Of a stretch of DNA of 64,000 nucleotides, positions 7,762 to 15,943 are shown piece after piece. The DNA comes from Gymnodinialimonas ulvae (GTDB lineage Bacteria; Pseudomonadota; Alphaproteobacteria; Rhodobacterales; Rhodobacteraceae), in NCBI RefSeq assembly GCF_037543845.1, contig NZ_JBBIFX010000001.1, positions 1,178,001 to 1,242,000 of the forward strand. The letters are read 5' to 3'. The stretch's first letter is position 1. Every line of letters starts with the position of its first letter. The notes below the pieces were generated by a model. The model was given only the letters and a program-made list of their open reading frames with translations. It made no database searches and was not told the origin of the DNA. Both the position numbers and the translations under genes were made by a program.

Positions 7762-9237
7762 ATGCGCAACCGCGAATTCGGGGCGGTCTATCTCGTCTAC
7801 GCCCTTGTCGGCGCGGCATCGGCTCCGAGTCTCTTCATTGATAGCGTTTCACCCGCCGTCAAATGGATAGGCGGCCTGTTCCTCTTGGGATGGGCCATTG
7901 CCATCCTCTGCGCGCAGGGGCGTCGATCGACAACGGCGCGGGCCCGCTTCGGGCGCGCCCTGATCCTGCCCTTCCACGCAGTGATGTAGCGCCTCTTAAG
8001 CGCTCTGCCGCGCCTCATACTGCCTAGAACGGATAAGAACGCGCGACGTGATCGGCTCGCGCGGCTGGCCTACATGATTGAACCGCGCGTCCGCGACGAG
8101 GCGGACCTTCGGCGTCTCGTGAACCGACCCTGAGGTTGGCCAGTTTTTGATCTGGCATTGCGCATCGCCATCACCTACCCAATCCTATTCGCGATGGCCC
8201 AATACGGCTGGACAGGTACCGCGACCGCGCTCGGCGGTTTTGAGGTCATTCCCTCCGACACGCCGCGCTGGTTCGCCCCGATGGCAATCGGCGCACTTGC
8301 ATTGCTTTATACGCTCAGAATACTCGCCTCAGCCACCGGGAAAGGTGTCTATGAAAAGCTTTCCCGGTGGCTGGCATTTGCGATTCTGATTGGCGCATTC
8401 GCAGTCGCATTCGCACTCTCAGGCGCAGGCGCAGTCACACTCGCACTCGGATTCGCAGGCGCACTCGCAGGCGCAGTCGCAGGCTTAGGCGCAGTCACAG
8501 TCGCAGTCGCATTCGCATTACTAATTGCCCTCGGCTACGCCACGCGAAACCGTATGGGAATTGCCGCCTATTTCGCCTTGACCACCTTCGAAATCGCGGC
8601 GGCACTATTTGCCTTGAAATATGCGGAGATCCAAGCGGGTCTGGGGCTCTGGTTGGTCTTTCTTCTAATCCTTCCGCTTGTGAACGCCGTTTTCGACTGG
8701 TTGTCCTACGGGTTCACCCTCCTGCTGCTGACCCTTGGGTTTCGGTGGAAAGGCCCCTGGCCCGCGCTTTTCGGGCTGCTCGACCTTGTCGTCGCCCTGA
8801 TGATGTTTGGCCTTCTCTCACTCGCCTTTCTGGCGGTTTTGGCCGTGGCAGACGCGCTCTCACCAGATCAGATCTTCGATATTGCGCACCTGCTGGACGT
8901 GATCGAGGCGGACCCATGGAAACAAGGCTGGCTCATCGCGATGATCGCATCCACGCTCTTGCCCATCGCAGTGCACTTCACCATCGGCGCGCTCAGCCTC
9001 ATGACCTACACGCCGCACCGTTGGATACGCAGACTGAACATCATCAGTGCACGGGGCGAACCGCTGTCGATCTTCCTAGGCACGCTCGGGCTGCCCTTCG
9101 TCACTTTCGTTTGCGTAGCCATCCCAATGACGTTGGTCGGCGGCGTTGGCTACCCACTTTGGACCCACGGGACCGCACTACGCCATGGCTATGTTCAGAC
9201 CCTCCGAGACATCGCGCAAGGATTCGGCTGGCTTTAG
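7762..9237 (+). pseudogene. multi-pass membrane protein gene interrupted by two in-frame stops
   Basis: One reading frame runs from ATG 7762 to the stop at 9235-9237, broken only by TAG at 7987-7989 and TGA at 8131-8133. The pieces are 75 codons, 47 codons and 367 codons, and all three read as normal protein. The middle piece is a basic/acidic cytoplasmic-type loop (ARLAYMIEPRVRDEADLRRL), and the last opens with a membrane helix (GWPVFDLALRIAITYPILFA). Both stops could arise by single C-to-T changes (CAG and CGA). The last part has about eight hydrophobic segments, one built of Ala/Gly/Val repeats. If translated separately, the downstream part would need a TTG at 8158. Function is unknown. 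Confidence 0.7.
8394..8518 (+). repeat. hexamer-based low-complexity tract inside a membrane segment
   Basis: About 125 bp built from variants of a 6-bp unit (GCAGTC, GCATTC, GCACTC, GCAGGC). It encodes alternating Ala with Val/Phe/Leu/Gly and so makes one or two very hydrophobic helices. The period is a multiple of three, so expansion or contraction would preserve the frame. It sits in the interrupted membrane-protein gene. Confidence 0.8.
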
Positions 9238-9529
9238 GCCATCGCCGTGGGTGCCCCCATTACCACAACCTCGCCGCCGCCCTTCGCGACAAGATCCGCG
9301 CCGAGCAATCGGGTGGCTGAGCGCGATCTCGTGCGGATATACCGAAGATATCCTCCAGATATACCGGATCTATATCTCGCCTCACCACACCGAATACGCG
9401 CCCACTTGCCCAATTCGTGCGCTGATCGCGTATAGACGCTTTCTATACCAAGGTTAGACAGGTTCTATACCCTTGCCGCACGCCGCACCTGCCGCCATAA
9501 ACGCGCCCAGTCCAATACCGGAAAGATCC
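9238..9529. other. intergenic region, no supported gene
   Basis: A 292-bp gap. It holds an AT-rich patch around 9336-9382 with repeated ATATACCG-like words, and a repeated TTCTATACC (about 9440-9470) just upstream of the DUF4177 gene that may be part of its promoter. No tRNA, terminator or convincing ORF is visible. Confidence 0.5.
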
Positions 9530-9910
9530 ATGCCGATTTACGAGTACAAAGTTATTCCCGCCCCCGAAAAAGCCCGCAAGGTCAGGGGCTTGAAGGGTCC
9601 CGCCCTGTTCGCCCACGCGCTGGAAGAGGCGATGAACGAGCTTGGGGCCGACGGCTGGCAATACCTGCGCGCCGACACCCTCCCCCAAGAAGAGCGCGCG
9701 GGCCTGACCTCCAAGACCACAACCTACCGTAACCTCTTGGTTTTTCAGCGTGAAATCGCCCCCGAGCCGTCCGAGGAGGCCGCCGTTCCCGTGTCCGAGC
9801 CCGCCTCCATTGATCCGCCGACGGATGAGGTGGAAAACTTCTGGGAAGATCCTGAAAAGATTGAAGAAAGTGGCCTTGAGCGCGTGCTATTCCCGGATCG
9901 TCAGCGCTAG
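9530..9910 (+). CDS. DUF4177 domain-containing protein
   Basis: A 126-residue protein starting MPIYEYKVIPAP, the usual opening of DUF4177 proteins. The first 80 residues form the small domain (ALEEAMNELGADGWQYLRAD is typical) and the rest is an acidic, proline-rich tail. The ATG at 9530 was preferred because the 19 upstream codons of the open frame are unlike the family and GAAAGATCC lies before it. The function of the family is not established. Its last 24 bases overlap the 3' end of the convergent bolA gene. Confidence 0.8.
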   Translation: MPIYEYKVIPAPEKARKVRGLKGPALFAHALEEAMNELGADGWQYLRADTLPQEERAGLTSKTTTYRNLLVFQREIAPEPSEEAAVPVSEPASIDPPTDEVENFWEDPEKIEESGLERVLFPDRQR

Positions 9911-10147
9911 AGCGTGGATTTCCGAGATCAGCTCTTTTCCCAATGCCGCATGCACCGCCCGGTGCTTCGCGATCCTCCCAAGCCCTTGAAACGCTTCACT
10001 TTCCAGCGTCACGCGAAAATGGCTCTCGCCGCCGTCCTGAAATCCCGCGTGCCCGCGATGCGCTTCGCTCTCGTCTACGACCTCCAGAACCCGCGGCGAA
10101 AACGCTTTTCGCAACGCCACCTCAATTTTATCCGCCCGTCCCGCCAT
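9887..10147 (-). CDS. bolA: BolA family protein
   Basis: An 86-residue protein with the BolA fold: a helix, ESHFRVTLESEAFQGL, then RIAKHRAVHAALG and the C-terminal HALALTIRE. BolA proteins bind monothiol glutaredoxins with an iron-sulfur cluster and affect Fe-S maturation or transcription. The start was placed at MAGRADKIE (10147), because the open frame extends only 10 further codons without family character. It converges on the DUF4177 gene with a 24-bp overlap of coding ends and diverges from the J-domain gene 74 bp away. That pairing of bolA with a J-domain gene fits a chaperone or Fe-S role. Confidence 0.92.
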   Translation of the reverse strand: MAGRADKIEVALRKAFSPRVLEVVDESEAHRGHAGFQDGGESHFRVTLESEAFQGLGRIAKHRAVHAALGKELISEIHALALTIRE

Positions 10148-10221
10148 TTTCTGCCCCTCACACCTTTCCCTCGCCAACCGAAACCCTAAACTGCCAGTCC
10201 CGAGTCGAGAAGGGCAGACAG

Positions 10222-10857
10222 ATGACCGACAAAGACCCGTTCAATTTTGATCTCCGCGTGTCCACGGACAAGAAGAAGCGCCGCACCGGTCGGCGCGGCA
10301 TGTCCGGCGCGTTCGAGACGTCGCAGCGGGTCTGCGAACACCCTGGCTGCGAAGAGCAAGGCCAATATCGTGCGCCCAAAGGCCCTGATAATCTTGAAGA
10401 ATTTCGCTGGTTCTGCCGCGATCATGTGCGTGAATACAACCTGAAATGGAACTTCTTCGAAGGCACGACCGAGGCCGAGATGAACGCCCAGATGGACCGC
10501 GACCGCGTTTGGGACAGACCGACCAAGCCGTTCAAACAATCCGCCGAGGAAAAAGCCTGGGCCCGCCTCGGCATCGAGGACCCACATCAGGTGCTTGGCC
10601 AAAACGCCACGCAGAACCCCGGCCGCGCCGGGGGGGGGACCAAGGGCCGTCGCCTGCCCCCGACCGAACGGCGCGCGGTTGAGATCCTTGAGGTAAACGA
10701 TAACGCAACCAAACCCGAGATCCGCAAGGCGTATAAAGCGCTGATCAAGGTCCTGCACCCCGACATGAACGGCGGTGATCGCTCTGACGAAGACCGCCTG
10801 CAGGAGGTCGTCTGGGCCTGGGACCAGCTGAAAGTGTCGCGAAACTTCGCGGATTAA
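10222..10857 (+). CDS. J domain-containing protein with C-terminal J domain
   Basis: A 211-residue protein. The J domain is at the C-terminus (about residues 150-208) with the DnaK-activating HPD motif at 179-181, where classical DnaJ carries it at the N-terminus. The N-terminal part has C38, C43 and C65 followed by H68, a possible metal-binding set, and a W/F-rich stretch (FRWFCRDHVREYNLKWNFFE). It should stimulate Hsp70 ATPase on a particular client, which is not known. The ATG at 10222 follows AAGGGCAGACAG. The YhiN-type gene begins 10 bp after its stop, probably in the same operon. Confidence 0.85.
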   Translation: MTDKDPFNFDLRVSTDKKKRRTGRRGMSGAFETSQRVCEHPGCEEQGQYRAPKGPDNLEEFRWFCRDHVREYNLKWNFFEGTTEAEMNAQMDRDRVWDRPTKPFKQSAEEKAWARLGIEDPHQVLGQNATQNPGRAGGGTKGRRLPPTERRAVEILEVNDNATKPEIRKAYKALIKVLHPDMNGGDRSDEDRLQEVVWAWDQLKVSRNFAD

Positions 10858-10867
10858 CCGAGGTCCA

Positions 10868-12055
10868 GTGACTAAGCACATCACCACCCTGATCCTCGGC
10901 GCTGGGGCCGCTGGCCTGATGTGCGCGGCCCATGCGGGACCCGACACACTGGTCGTAGACCACGCAAAAGCGCCCGGCGAGAAAATCCGCATCTCAGGCG
11001 GCGGGCGGTGCAATTTCACCAATCTTCACGCAGGTCCCGAGAACTTCCTGAGTGAAAACATCCACTTCGCTAAATCCGCGCTCAGCCGCTACACGCAGTG
11101 GGATTTCATCGACCTGGTCGATCGCCACAAGATCGCGTGGCATGAAAAGACCCTTGGGCAGCTTTTCTGCGACATCTCCGCCAAGGAGATCATCGCGATG
11201 CTGCTGTCCCAAATGCAGCCCGCCGACCTCTGGCTGCAGACCGAAATCTCCGACGTCACACACGACGGCAGCCATTTTCACGCCACCCTGACGCGGCAGG
11301 GACAGGCGACGCGGGTCATCGCACGCAACCTGGTACTTGCCACGGGGGGCAAATCCATTCCCAAAATGGGCGCCACGGGCCTCGCCTACCGGCTTGCCGA
11401 GCAGTTCGGCCACCGCGTGACCGACACGCGCCCGGCGCTTGTACCGCTGACCTTCGACGGCCCGGCCAAGGCGCAATTCGCCGCGCTGTCCGGCACATCC
11501 GTGCCCGCGCGCGTGGGCTGCAACGGCACGCAGTTCGACGAGGGGATGCTGTTTACCCACCGCGGCCTGTCCGGTCCGTCGATCCTGCAAATCTCGTCGT
11601 TCTGGCGTGAGGGTGACACCCTTTCGCTGCACCTGCGCCCGGATCTCGACCTGTTCGCGACGCTCCGCGACCGCCGCACGATCAGCGGGGCCAAAGCCCT
11701 GACCACAATCCTGTCGGACCTCCTGCCCAAAGCCTTGGTCCAGCATCTTGCCGAGGCCACCCACATCACCGGCAAGCTCGCCGACCAATCGGACGCGGCC
11801 CTTCGCACGCTCACCGAAACACTCACCGATTGGCGCGTGCGGCCAACGTCATCGGAAGGCTACCGCACGGCCGAGGTCACACTTGGCGGCATCGCAACCG
11901 ACGGGCTGTCGTCCAAGACCATGGAAAGCGCGCATTTGCCCGGCCTCTACGCCATTGGCGAGGCCGTCGATGTCACCGGCTGGCTCGGCGGCTACAACTT
12001 CCAATGGGCATGGAGTTCCGCCGTCGCCGCCGGTCGCGCCATCTCGCAACCCTGA
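10868..12055 (+). CDS. HI0933/YhiN-family NAD(P)/FAD-dependent oxidoreductase
   Basis: A 395-residue flavoprotein. The dinucleotide-binding motif GAGAAGL is near the N-terminus (residues 11-17), followed by GEKIRISGGGRCNFTN, the family hallmark. Later come ATGGKSIPKMGATG and a C-terminal GEAVDVTGWLGGYNFQWAW, the second FAD-contact block. The physiological substrate of the family is unclear. It starts with GTG (10868), 10 bp after the J-domain gene, so the two are likely cotranscribed. A two-hairpin repeat follows 24 bp after the stop. Confidence 0.9.
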   Translation: MTKHITTLILGAGAAGLMCAAHAGPDTLVVDHAKAPGEKIRISGGGRCNFTNLHAGPENFLSENIHFAKSALSRYTQWDFIDLVDRHKIAWHEKTLGQLFCDISAKEIIAMLLSQMQPADLWLQTEISDVTHDGSHFHATLTRQGQATRVIARNLVLATGGKSIPKMGATGLAYRLAEQFGHRVTDTRPALVPLTFDGPAKAQFAALSGTSVPARVGCNGTQFDEGMLFTHRGLSGPSILQISSFWREGDTLSLHLRPDLDLFATLRDRRTISGAKALTTILSDLLPKALVQHLAEATHITGKLADQSDAALRTLTETLTDWRVRPTSSEGYRTAEVTLGGIATDGLSSKTMESAHLPGLYAIGEAVDVTGWLGGYNFQWAWSSAVAAGRAISQP

Positions 12056-12078
12056 CGTCGCCCCTCTTCCATTGGTCC

Positions 12079-12129
12079 GAAATACCTTCGGGGGGAGGCG
12101 CATCTGCGCCGGGGGGCAGACAGCCCCCC
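12079..12129. repeat. dispersed two-hairpin intergenic repeat, copy 1
   Basis: GAAATACC followed by two GC-rich hairpins: GGCGC (12097-12101) with GCGCC (12106-12110), and GGGGGGC (12111-12117) with GCCCCCC (12123-12129). The same arrangement occurs at 21872-21917. It lies in the 144-bp gap between the YhiN-type gene and the convergent ester cyclase gene, where it may also serve as a bidirectional terminator. Confidence 0.75.
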
Positions 12130-12199
12130 CGACCTGAGCCCAAAGCGCGCAAGCGCGGCGGCGAGGCACAGATCACGCGGCGCATGCCGCACCGTCAGA

Positions 12200-12724
12200 T
12201 CACGGCGCAGGCGGCGTTTTGCGCCCCTCGTCAAAGGCTTCCCACCCCTCGCCGCCAAACACATCGACGCCCAATTGCGCCAGTACATCGGGAAAATCGA
12301 CCATGACGTAATTGTCCACGATCTTGCCATCCACGACCTTCCAGAAGTCCATGTACCGGATCGTGACGCGCTTGCCGGTCGCGGCCACGCCCATGAAATC
12401 CCCGGAATGCACGGCCTCCTGCCGTCCGAACGCCGCCGCCCATTCGCCCATGTAAAGGCGCGCCTCATCCACGCAGACCTTGTCGGAAAACGCCGCCTGA
12501 AACGGCTTTTGCCAGTTCTCCTGAAACGCGCGCAGCCCCTCTTTGGTGCCGCATCCCCGGTTGCCCATCCACCGGAACCCTTCGGCGAAGAACTCTCCGA
12601 TATCGGCAATACGATGATCGTTGAGGCCATCCACCATGCCCTCGATCACGGCGCGGGTGGCGTCCGTTTTCGACATGTCGGTATCGCGTGACAGCGCGGC
12701 CTGCTCGGGGCGGGTTCCCTTCAT
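12200..12724 (-). CDS. SnoaL-like (NTF2 fold) protein, ester cyclase family
   Basis: A 174-residue protein with SnoaL/ester cyclase features: EGMVDGLNDHRIADIGEFFA, the central RLYMGEWAAAFGRQEAVHSG, and TGKRVTIRYMDFWKVVDGKI. The fold is a cone-shaped barrel used by small hydrolases, cyclases and isomerases. The exact reaction is unknown. The start at 12724 was chosen for the strong AGGAGAGTGAG just before it. It lies 22 bp downstream of the ABC ATPase gene on the same strand, so they form an operon. A larger two-domain SnoaL-like gene diverges on the other side of the ATPase, which points to one pathway. Confidence 0.8.
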   Translation of the reverse strand: MKGTRPEQAALSRDTDMSKTDATRAVIEGMVDGLNDHRIADIGEFFAEGFRWMGNRGCGTKEGLRAFQENWQKPFQAAFSDKVCVDEARLYMGEWAAAFGRQEAVHSGDFMGVAATGKRVTIRYMDFWKVVDGKIVDNYVMVDFPDVLAQLGVDVFGGEGWEAFDEGRKTPPAP

Positions 12725-12746
12725 CTCACTCTCCTGATGGTGCGGC

Positions 12747-13793
12747 TCAGAGGCGCTGTCCGGTGCTGGCATCAAACAAATGCGTGATGCCCTCGGGCAA
12801 TGCGATCCCGACCGCCTCGCCGATCCGCGCGCGGTAATCCTTGGCCGCTTTCACCGCGACCATTGCGCCGCCGGCCCGCACCGTCACCATGGTCGCGTCG
12901 CCGAGCACCTCCATCGAATAGACATCGGCGTTGATCGCGCCCTGCCCGGCGTCGGTGACATGGGCATCCTCGGCCCGGAACCCAAGCGTCACCTTGCCTG
13001 CGCCCGACGACAGGCCCGGTACAGATACGTTGTCTCCCCGGAATGTGCCGTCGATGATCTCTCCGTCCATGAGGTTCATCGCCGGAGAGCCGATGAAGCC
13101 CGCGACGAAGGTGTTGGCGGGATTATCGTAGATGTCCGTCGGCGTGCCGACCTGCTGCACGATGCCCGCCTTCATCACCACGACGCGGTCGGCCAGCGTC
13201 ATCGCCTCGATCTGATCGTGGGTGACGTAGATCGTCGTGACCTGCAATTCGTGGCTGAGGTTCTTGATCTGCGCTCGCGTGCTCACGCGCAGCTTCGCGT
13301 CCAGATTCGACAGCGGCTCGTCCATCAAGAACACCTGAGGCTCGCGCACGATGGCGCGGGCCAGCGCCACGCGCTGCCGTTGCCCGCCCGAAAGCGCGGC
13401 AGGTTTCCGATCCAAGAATTGCTCCAACTCAACCATCGCCGCGGCTTTGGCCACGCGTTGCTCATGCTCACTTTCCGGCACCTTTCGCACCTTGAGCGGG
13501 AAACGGATGTTCTCCCAGACCGACATGTTCGGATAGAGCCCGTAACTCTGAAACACCATCGCCACGTCGCGGTCCTTGGGATCAAGCGTCGTAACCTCCC
13601 GATCGCCGATCCAGATCTCGCCCTCGGTCGGATCCTCAAGCCCCGCGATCATCCGCATCGTCGTGGTCTTGCCGCAGCCCGACGGCCCCAGCAACACAAG
13701 GAACTCCCGATCCGCGATATCGAGGTGGAAATCGTCGACGCCAACGAAACTGCCCCAGCGTTTGGACACATGGTTTAACCGGATCTGAGCCAT
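12747..13793 (-). CDS. carbohydrate-type (MalK/UgpC) ABC transporter ATP-binding protein
   Basis: A 348-residue ATPase of the CUT1 (MalK/UgpC/MsmX) class. Walker A GPSGCGKTT is at 36-44, the signature LSGGQ at 135-139, Walker B VFLMDEP at 154-160, and THDQIEAM marks the H-loop. A C-terminal regulatory OB-type (TOBE) domain follows from about residue 235. It should energise uptake of a sugar, polyol or glycerol-phosphate-like solute. No permease or binding-protein gene is adjacent; the only CUT1-type permease in the window is 15 kb away. The ATG at 13793 matches the family start MAQIRLNHVSKRWG. Confidence 0.9.
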   Translation of the reverse strand: MAQIRLNHVSKRWGSFVGVDDFHLDIADREFLVLLGPSGCGKTTTMRMIAGLEDPTEGEIWIGDREVTTLDPKDRDVAMVFQSYGLYPNMSVWENIRFPLKVRKVPESEHEQRVAKAAAMVELEQFLDRKPAALSGGQRQRVALARAIVREPQVFLMDEPLSNLDAKLRVSTRAQIKNLSHELQVTTIYVTHDQIEAMTLADRVVVMKAGIVQQVGTPTDIYDNPANTFVAGFIGSPAMNLMDGEIIDGTFRGDNVSVPGLSSGAGKVTLGFRAEDAHVTDAGQGAINADVYSMEVLGDATMVTVRAGGAMVAVKAAKDYRARIGEAVGIALPEGITHLFDASTGQRL

Positions 13794-13902
13794 CTGCGAC
13801 GCTCCCTCGTTCGCCTTCGGGTTCGGCTCATCTAGACAGCGCGACCGCGATGGCGCAAGACTTTTGCATAGGATTGCAAGACGGATCGAGGGCACGCACA
13901 TC

Positions 13903-14886
13903 ATGCGGGATCTGGTTGAGGAAAAGGCGCGTGTGCATGCGCATCTGACGGCACTGGCACTTGGCGGCTCGGTTGAGAAGGTCTTCGCCCCGAACGCGCA
14001 GGCCTGGATCGCGCATCCCTGGGGTCCATGCGACGGCTCGTCGGCGATTGCGCCGTTTTATGACGCGCTGACCCGCGCACTCCCCGATGCGACGTGGCGG
14101 CCCGAGATCTTTCTGGCTGGTGAAAACCATCCGGACCCACGCACAGATGCGCGCCGCTATTCGCCGCTGGTGGGCTCGTTCGGACATTGGCAAGGCACGT
14201 TCACCGAGCCGCTTGTTGGCATCGCGCCAACCGGCGGCGTCGTGCATCTGCGCATTTGCGAAGTGCATCACCTCGACGAAAAGGGGCGCATTGCCCAAAG
14301 CTGGATCCTGCCCGACCTGATCGACCTCATGGATCAGGCAGGTCTTGCGCCATTGCCGCCGATGCCCGGCGCGCGCGGGCTGTGGCCCGGGCCTGCGGGC
14401 GGTGGCGGCGTGCGGATGGGCTCCGCCGATGCAGAGGGCGGCTTGCGATCCATGACGCAGGTCCTCGACATGCATCGGGCGCTGGGAACCGGATCGGACA
14501 TCTCGAACGTGCCGATGCATCATTGGCACGAGAATTTCATGTATTACGCCGCTGCCGGTATCGGAATGTGCCGCGGCGTGTCGGGCTTTCGCACGCATCA
14601 TCAGGCCCCGTTCCGCGCGGCCTTCCCCGACCGGCATTCCAAGGGCCATTTCGTGCGGATTGCCGATGGTCGCTTCGCGCTGACGGGGGGGGCGCTTTAT
14701 GCCACGCACACCGGCCCTTACCTCGGCATGCCCTCCACCGGGCACGAGGTGTCGTTCATGGTGATGGATTTCTATCATTTCGACGACGACGGCCTGATTG
14801 CCGAGAACTGGTTGCCGTTCGATATCCTTGGCCTTACCCATCAACTCGGCCACGACCTTTTGGGCGACGCGGCGCCTTCGGTGTGA
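13903..14886 (+). CDS. tandem SnoaL-like (ester cyclase family) protein
   Basis: A 327-residue protein made of two NTF2/SnoaL-type domains, residues 1-165 and about 185-327. The second half carries GHFVRIADGRFALTGGALYA and GHEVSFMVMDFYHFDDDGLI, a pattern also seen in the 174-residue protein at 12200. The first half has the equivalent PTGGVVHLRICEVHHLDEKG. It is cytoplasmic with no signal peptide. It diverges from the ABC ATPase gene across a 109-bp promoter region, so shared regulation is plausible. I infer that it processes the solute brought in by that transporter; the chemistry is unknown. Confidence 0.75.
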   Translation: MRDLVEEKARVHAHLTALALGGSVEKVFAPNAQAWIAHPWGPCDGSSAIAPFYDALTRALPDATWRPEIFLAGENHPDPRTDARRYSPLVGSFGHWQGTFTEPLVGIAPTGGVVHLRICEVHHLDEKGRIAQSWILPDLIDLMDQAGLAPLPPMPGARGLWPGPAGGGGVRMGSADAEGGLRSMTQVLDMHRALGTGSDISNVPMHHWHENFMYYAAAGIGMCRGVSGFRTHHQAPFRAAFPDRHSKGHFVRIADGRFALTGGALYATHTGPYLGMPSTGHEVSFMVMDFYHFDDDGLIAENWLPFDILGLTHQLGHDLLGDAAPSV

Positions 14887-14889
14887 CGG

Positions 14890-15189
14890 CTAGCAGGCTT
14901 GCGGCGTGCAATCGGCGCAATGGGAGGTAAACGGAAAAGCGTCCAAACGGGCCTCCGCAATGTCCGCTCCACAGGAGGCGCATTGACCGTAGGATCCATC
15001 GTCCATCCGTCTCAACGCCGCGTAGATCGAGGCCACTTCAAGCTCTGCGGCCCGGATGTCCGAGACATTGGAGGAGAGTGTCAAAGGCCCCTCTGCCTCA
15101 GGCGGTTCGGTTTCGGCAGCCAGGCGCCGGGACAGGACCGAAAGCCTGTCCTTCAGGTCCTTGCGGCGGGACTTCAGATCACTGCGCAT
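14890..15189 (-). CDS. TraR/DksA-type C4 zinc finger protein
   Basis: A 99-residue protein with an N-terminal coiled coil (residues 1-25 and 45-62) and a C-terminal C4 zinc finger, C70-C73 and C91-C94. This is the DksA/TraR architecture in short form. Such proteins insert the coiled coil into the RNA polymerase secondary channel. The start at 15189 is supported by AAGGAGACTGGGC; the open frame reaches 68 codons further. It converges with the SnoaL-like gene with only 3 bp between stops. The window also encodes a full-length zinc-less DksA at 51305. Confidence 0.88.
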   Translation of the reverse strand: MRSDLKSRRKDLKDRLSVLSRRLAAETEPPEAEGPLTLSSNVSDIRAAELEVASIYAALRRMDDGSYGQCASCGADIAEARLDAFPFTSHCADCTPQAC

Positions 15190-15370
15190 GCCCAGTCTCC
15201 TTGATAGCATCGCTTGCGTCGCTCGCATGGAAATCCGATCGCGATAAATCCGACACTGGCACATGTCGCAGGCCCGCGCCTTGACGTGCATCAAATGCGT
15301 GACCTCTTTCCCTTGCCCGGCGAATGGGGCAGTTTGCGCGTCAATTGTTCCGGAAAAAAGAGGCCCGATC

Positions 15371-15808
15371 ATGATGGATCTTCGCCAGATCACCGAAGGC
15401 TACAGCGTCACCCCGCAGATCGAGCCCGCAGACGTTGCCACGCTTGCGGCGCAAGGGGTCAAAACGTTGATCTGCAACCGGCCCGACATGGAAAACCCAC
15501 CGCCGCTGCAGGCCGCCGCGATCCAGGCCGAGGCCGAGGCGCATGGCATCGACTTCGTCTTCAACCCGTTCCAGGGCCACACGCTGAACCAGGACAATGT
15601 CGATGAACAAGCCGATGCGATTGCCGGGTCCGAAGGGCCGGTGGTGGCCTATTGCGCGTCCGGCAACCGCTCGACCGTGGTCTGGGCATTTGGCGCGGCG
15701 GGCGATGTTCCGGTTGATGAGATCATCGCCATCGGTACTTCGCATGGCTACCCGTTCGATCAATTGCGCCCCGCGCTTGAGGCCGCAGCCGCGCAGAACA
15801 CCGGCTGA
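15371..15808 (+). CDS. DUF442/TIGR01244-type phosphatase-like or sulfur transferase protein
   Basis: A 145-residue protein with the compact DUF442 fold (MDLRQITEGYSVTPQIEPAD start) and the active-site loop C95-ASGN-R100-S, a C-x4-R cradle rather than the C-x5-R of classical tyrosine phosphatases. Members occur alone or fused to beta-lactamase-like sulfide-oxidising enzymes, and are annotated as phosphatases or sulfur transferases. The start could be either of two adjacent ATGs (15371 or 15374); AAAAGAGG lies upstream. No sulfur-metabolism neighbour is evident. Confidence 0.85.
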   Translation: MMDLRQITEGYSVTPQIEPADVATLAAQGVKTLICNRPDMENPPPLQAAAIQAEAEAHGIDFVFNPFQGHTLNQDNVDEQADAIAGSEGPVVAYCASGNRSTVVWAFGAAGDVPVDEIIAIGTSHGYPFDQLRPALEAAAAQNTG

Positions 15809-15943
15809 ACCGACACTCGCAACGTGGGGGCGGGGCCATGTTATGTCATGCGCCGCTTGCTCCCATAGAAAACCGGACCCAGACCCATCGCAAAAAGCCC
15901 TTCTTCCAACGCCGCGCGCAACGCCCGCTCCGCCGGGAATTGG

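Noticed and set aside
8131..8133. TGA read as selenocysteine
   Set aside because: The same frame also has a TAG upstream, no Sec family matches, and no insertion hairpin was recognised.
9238..9330. Minus-strand reading ending GGGEVVVMGAPTAMA that looks coding
   Set aside because: Too short, no start codon, no family recognised, and surrounding frames are equally open.
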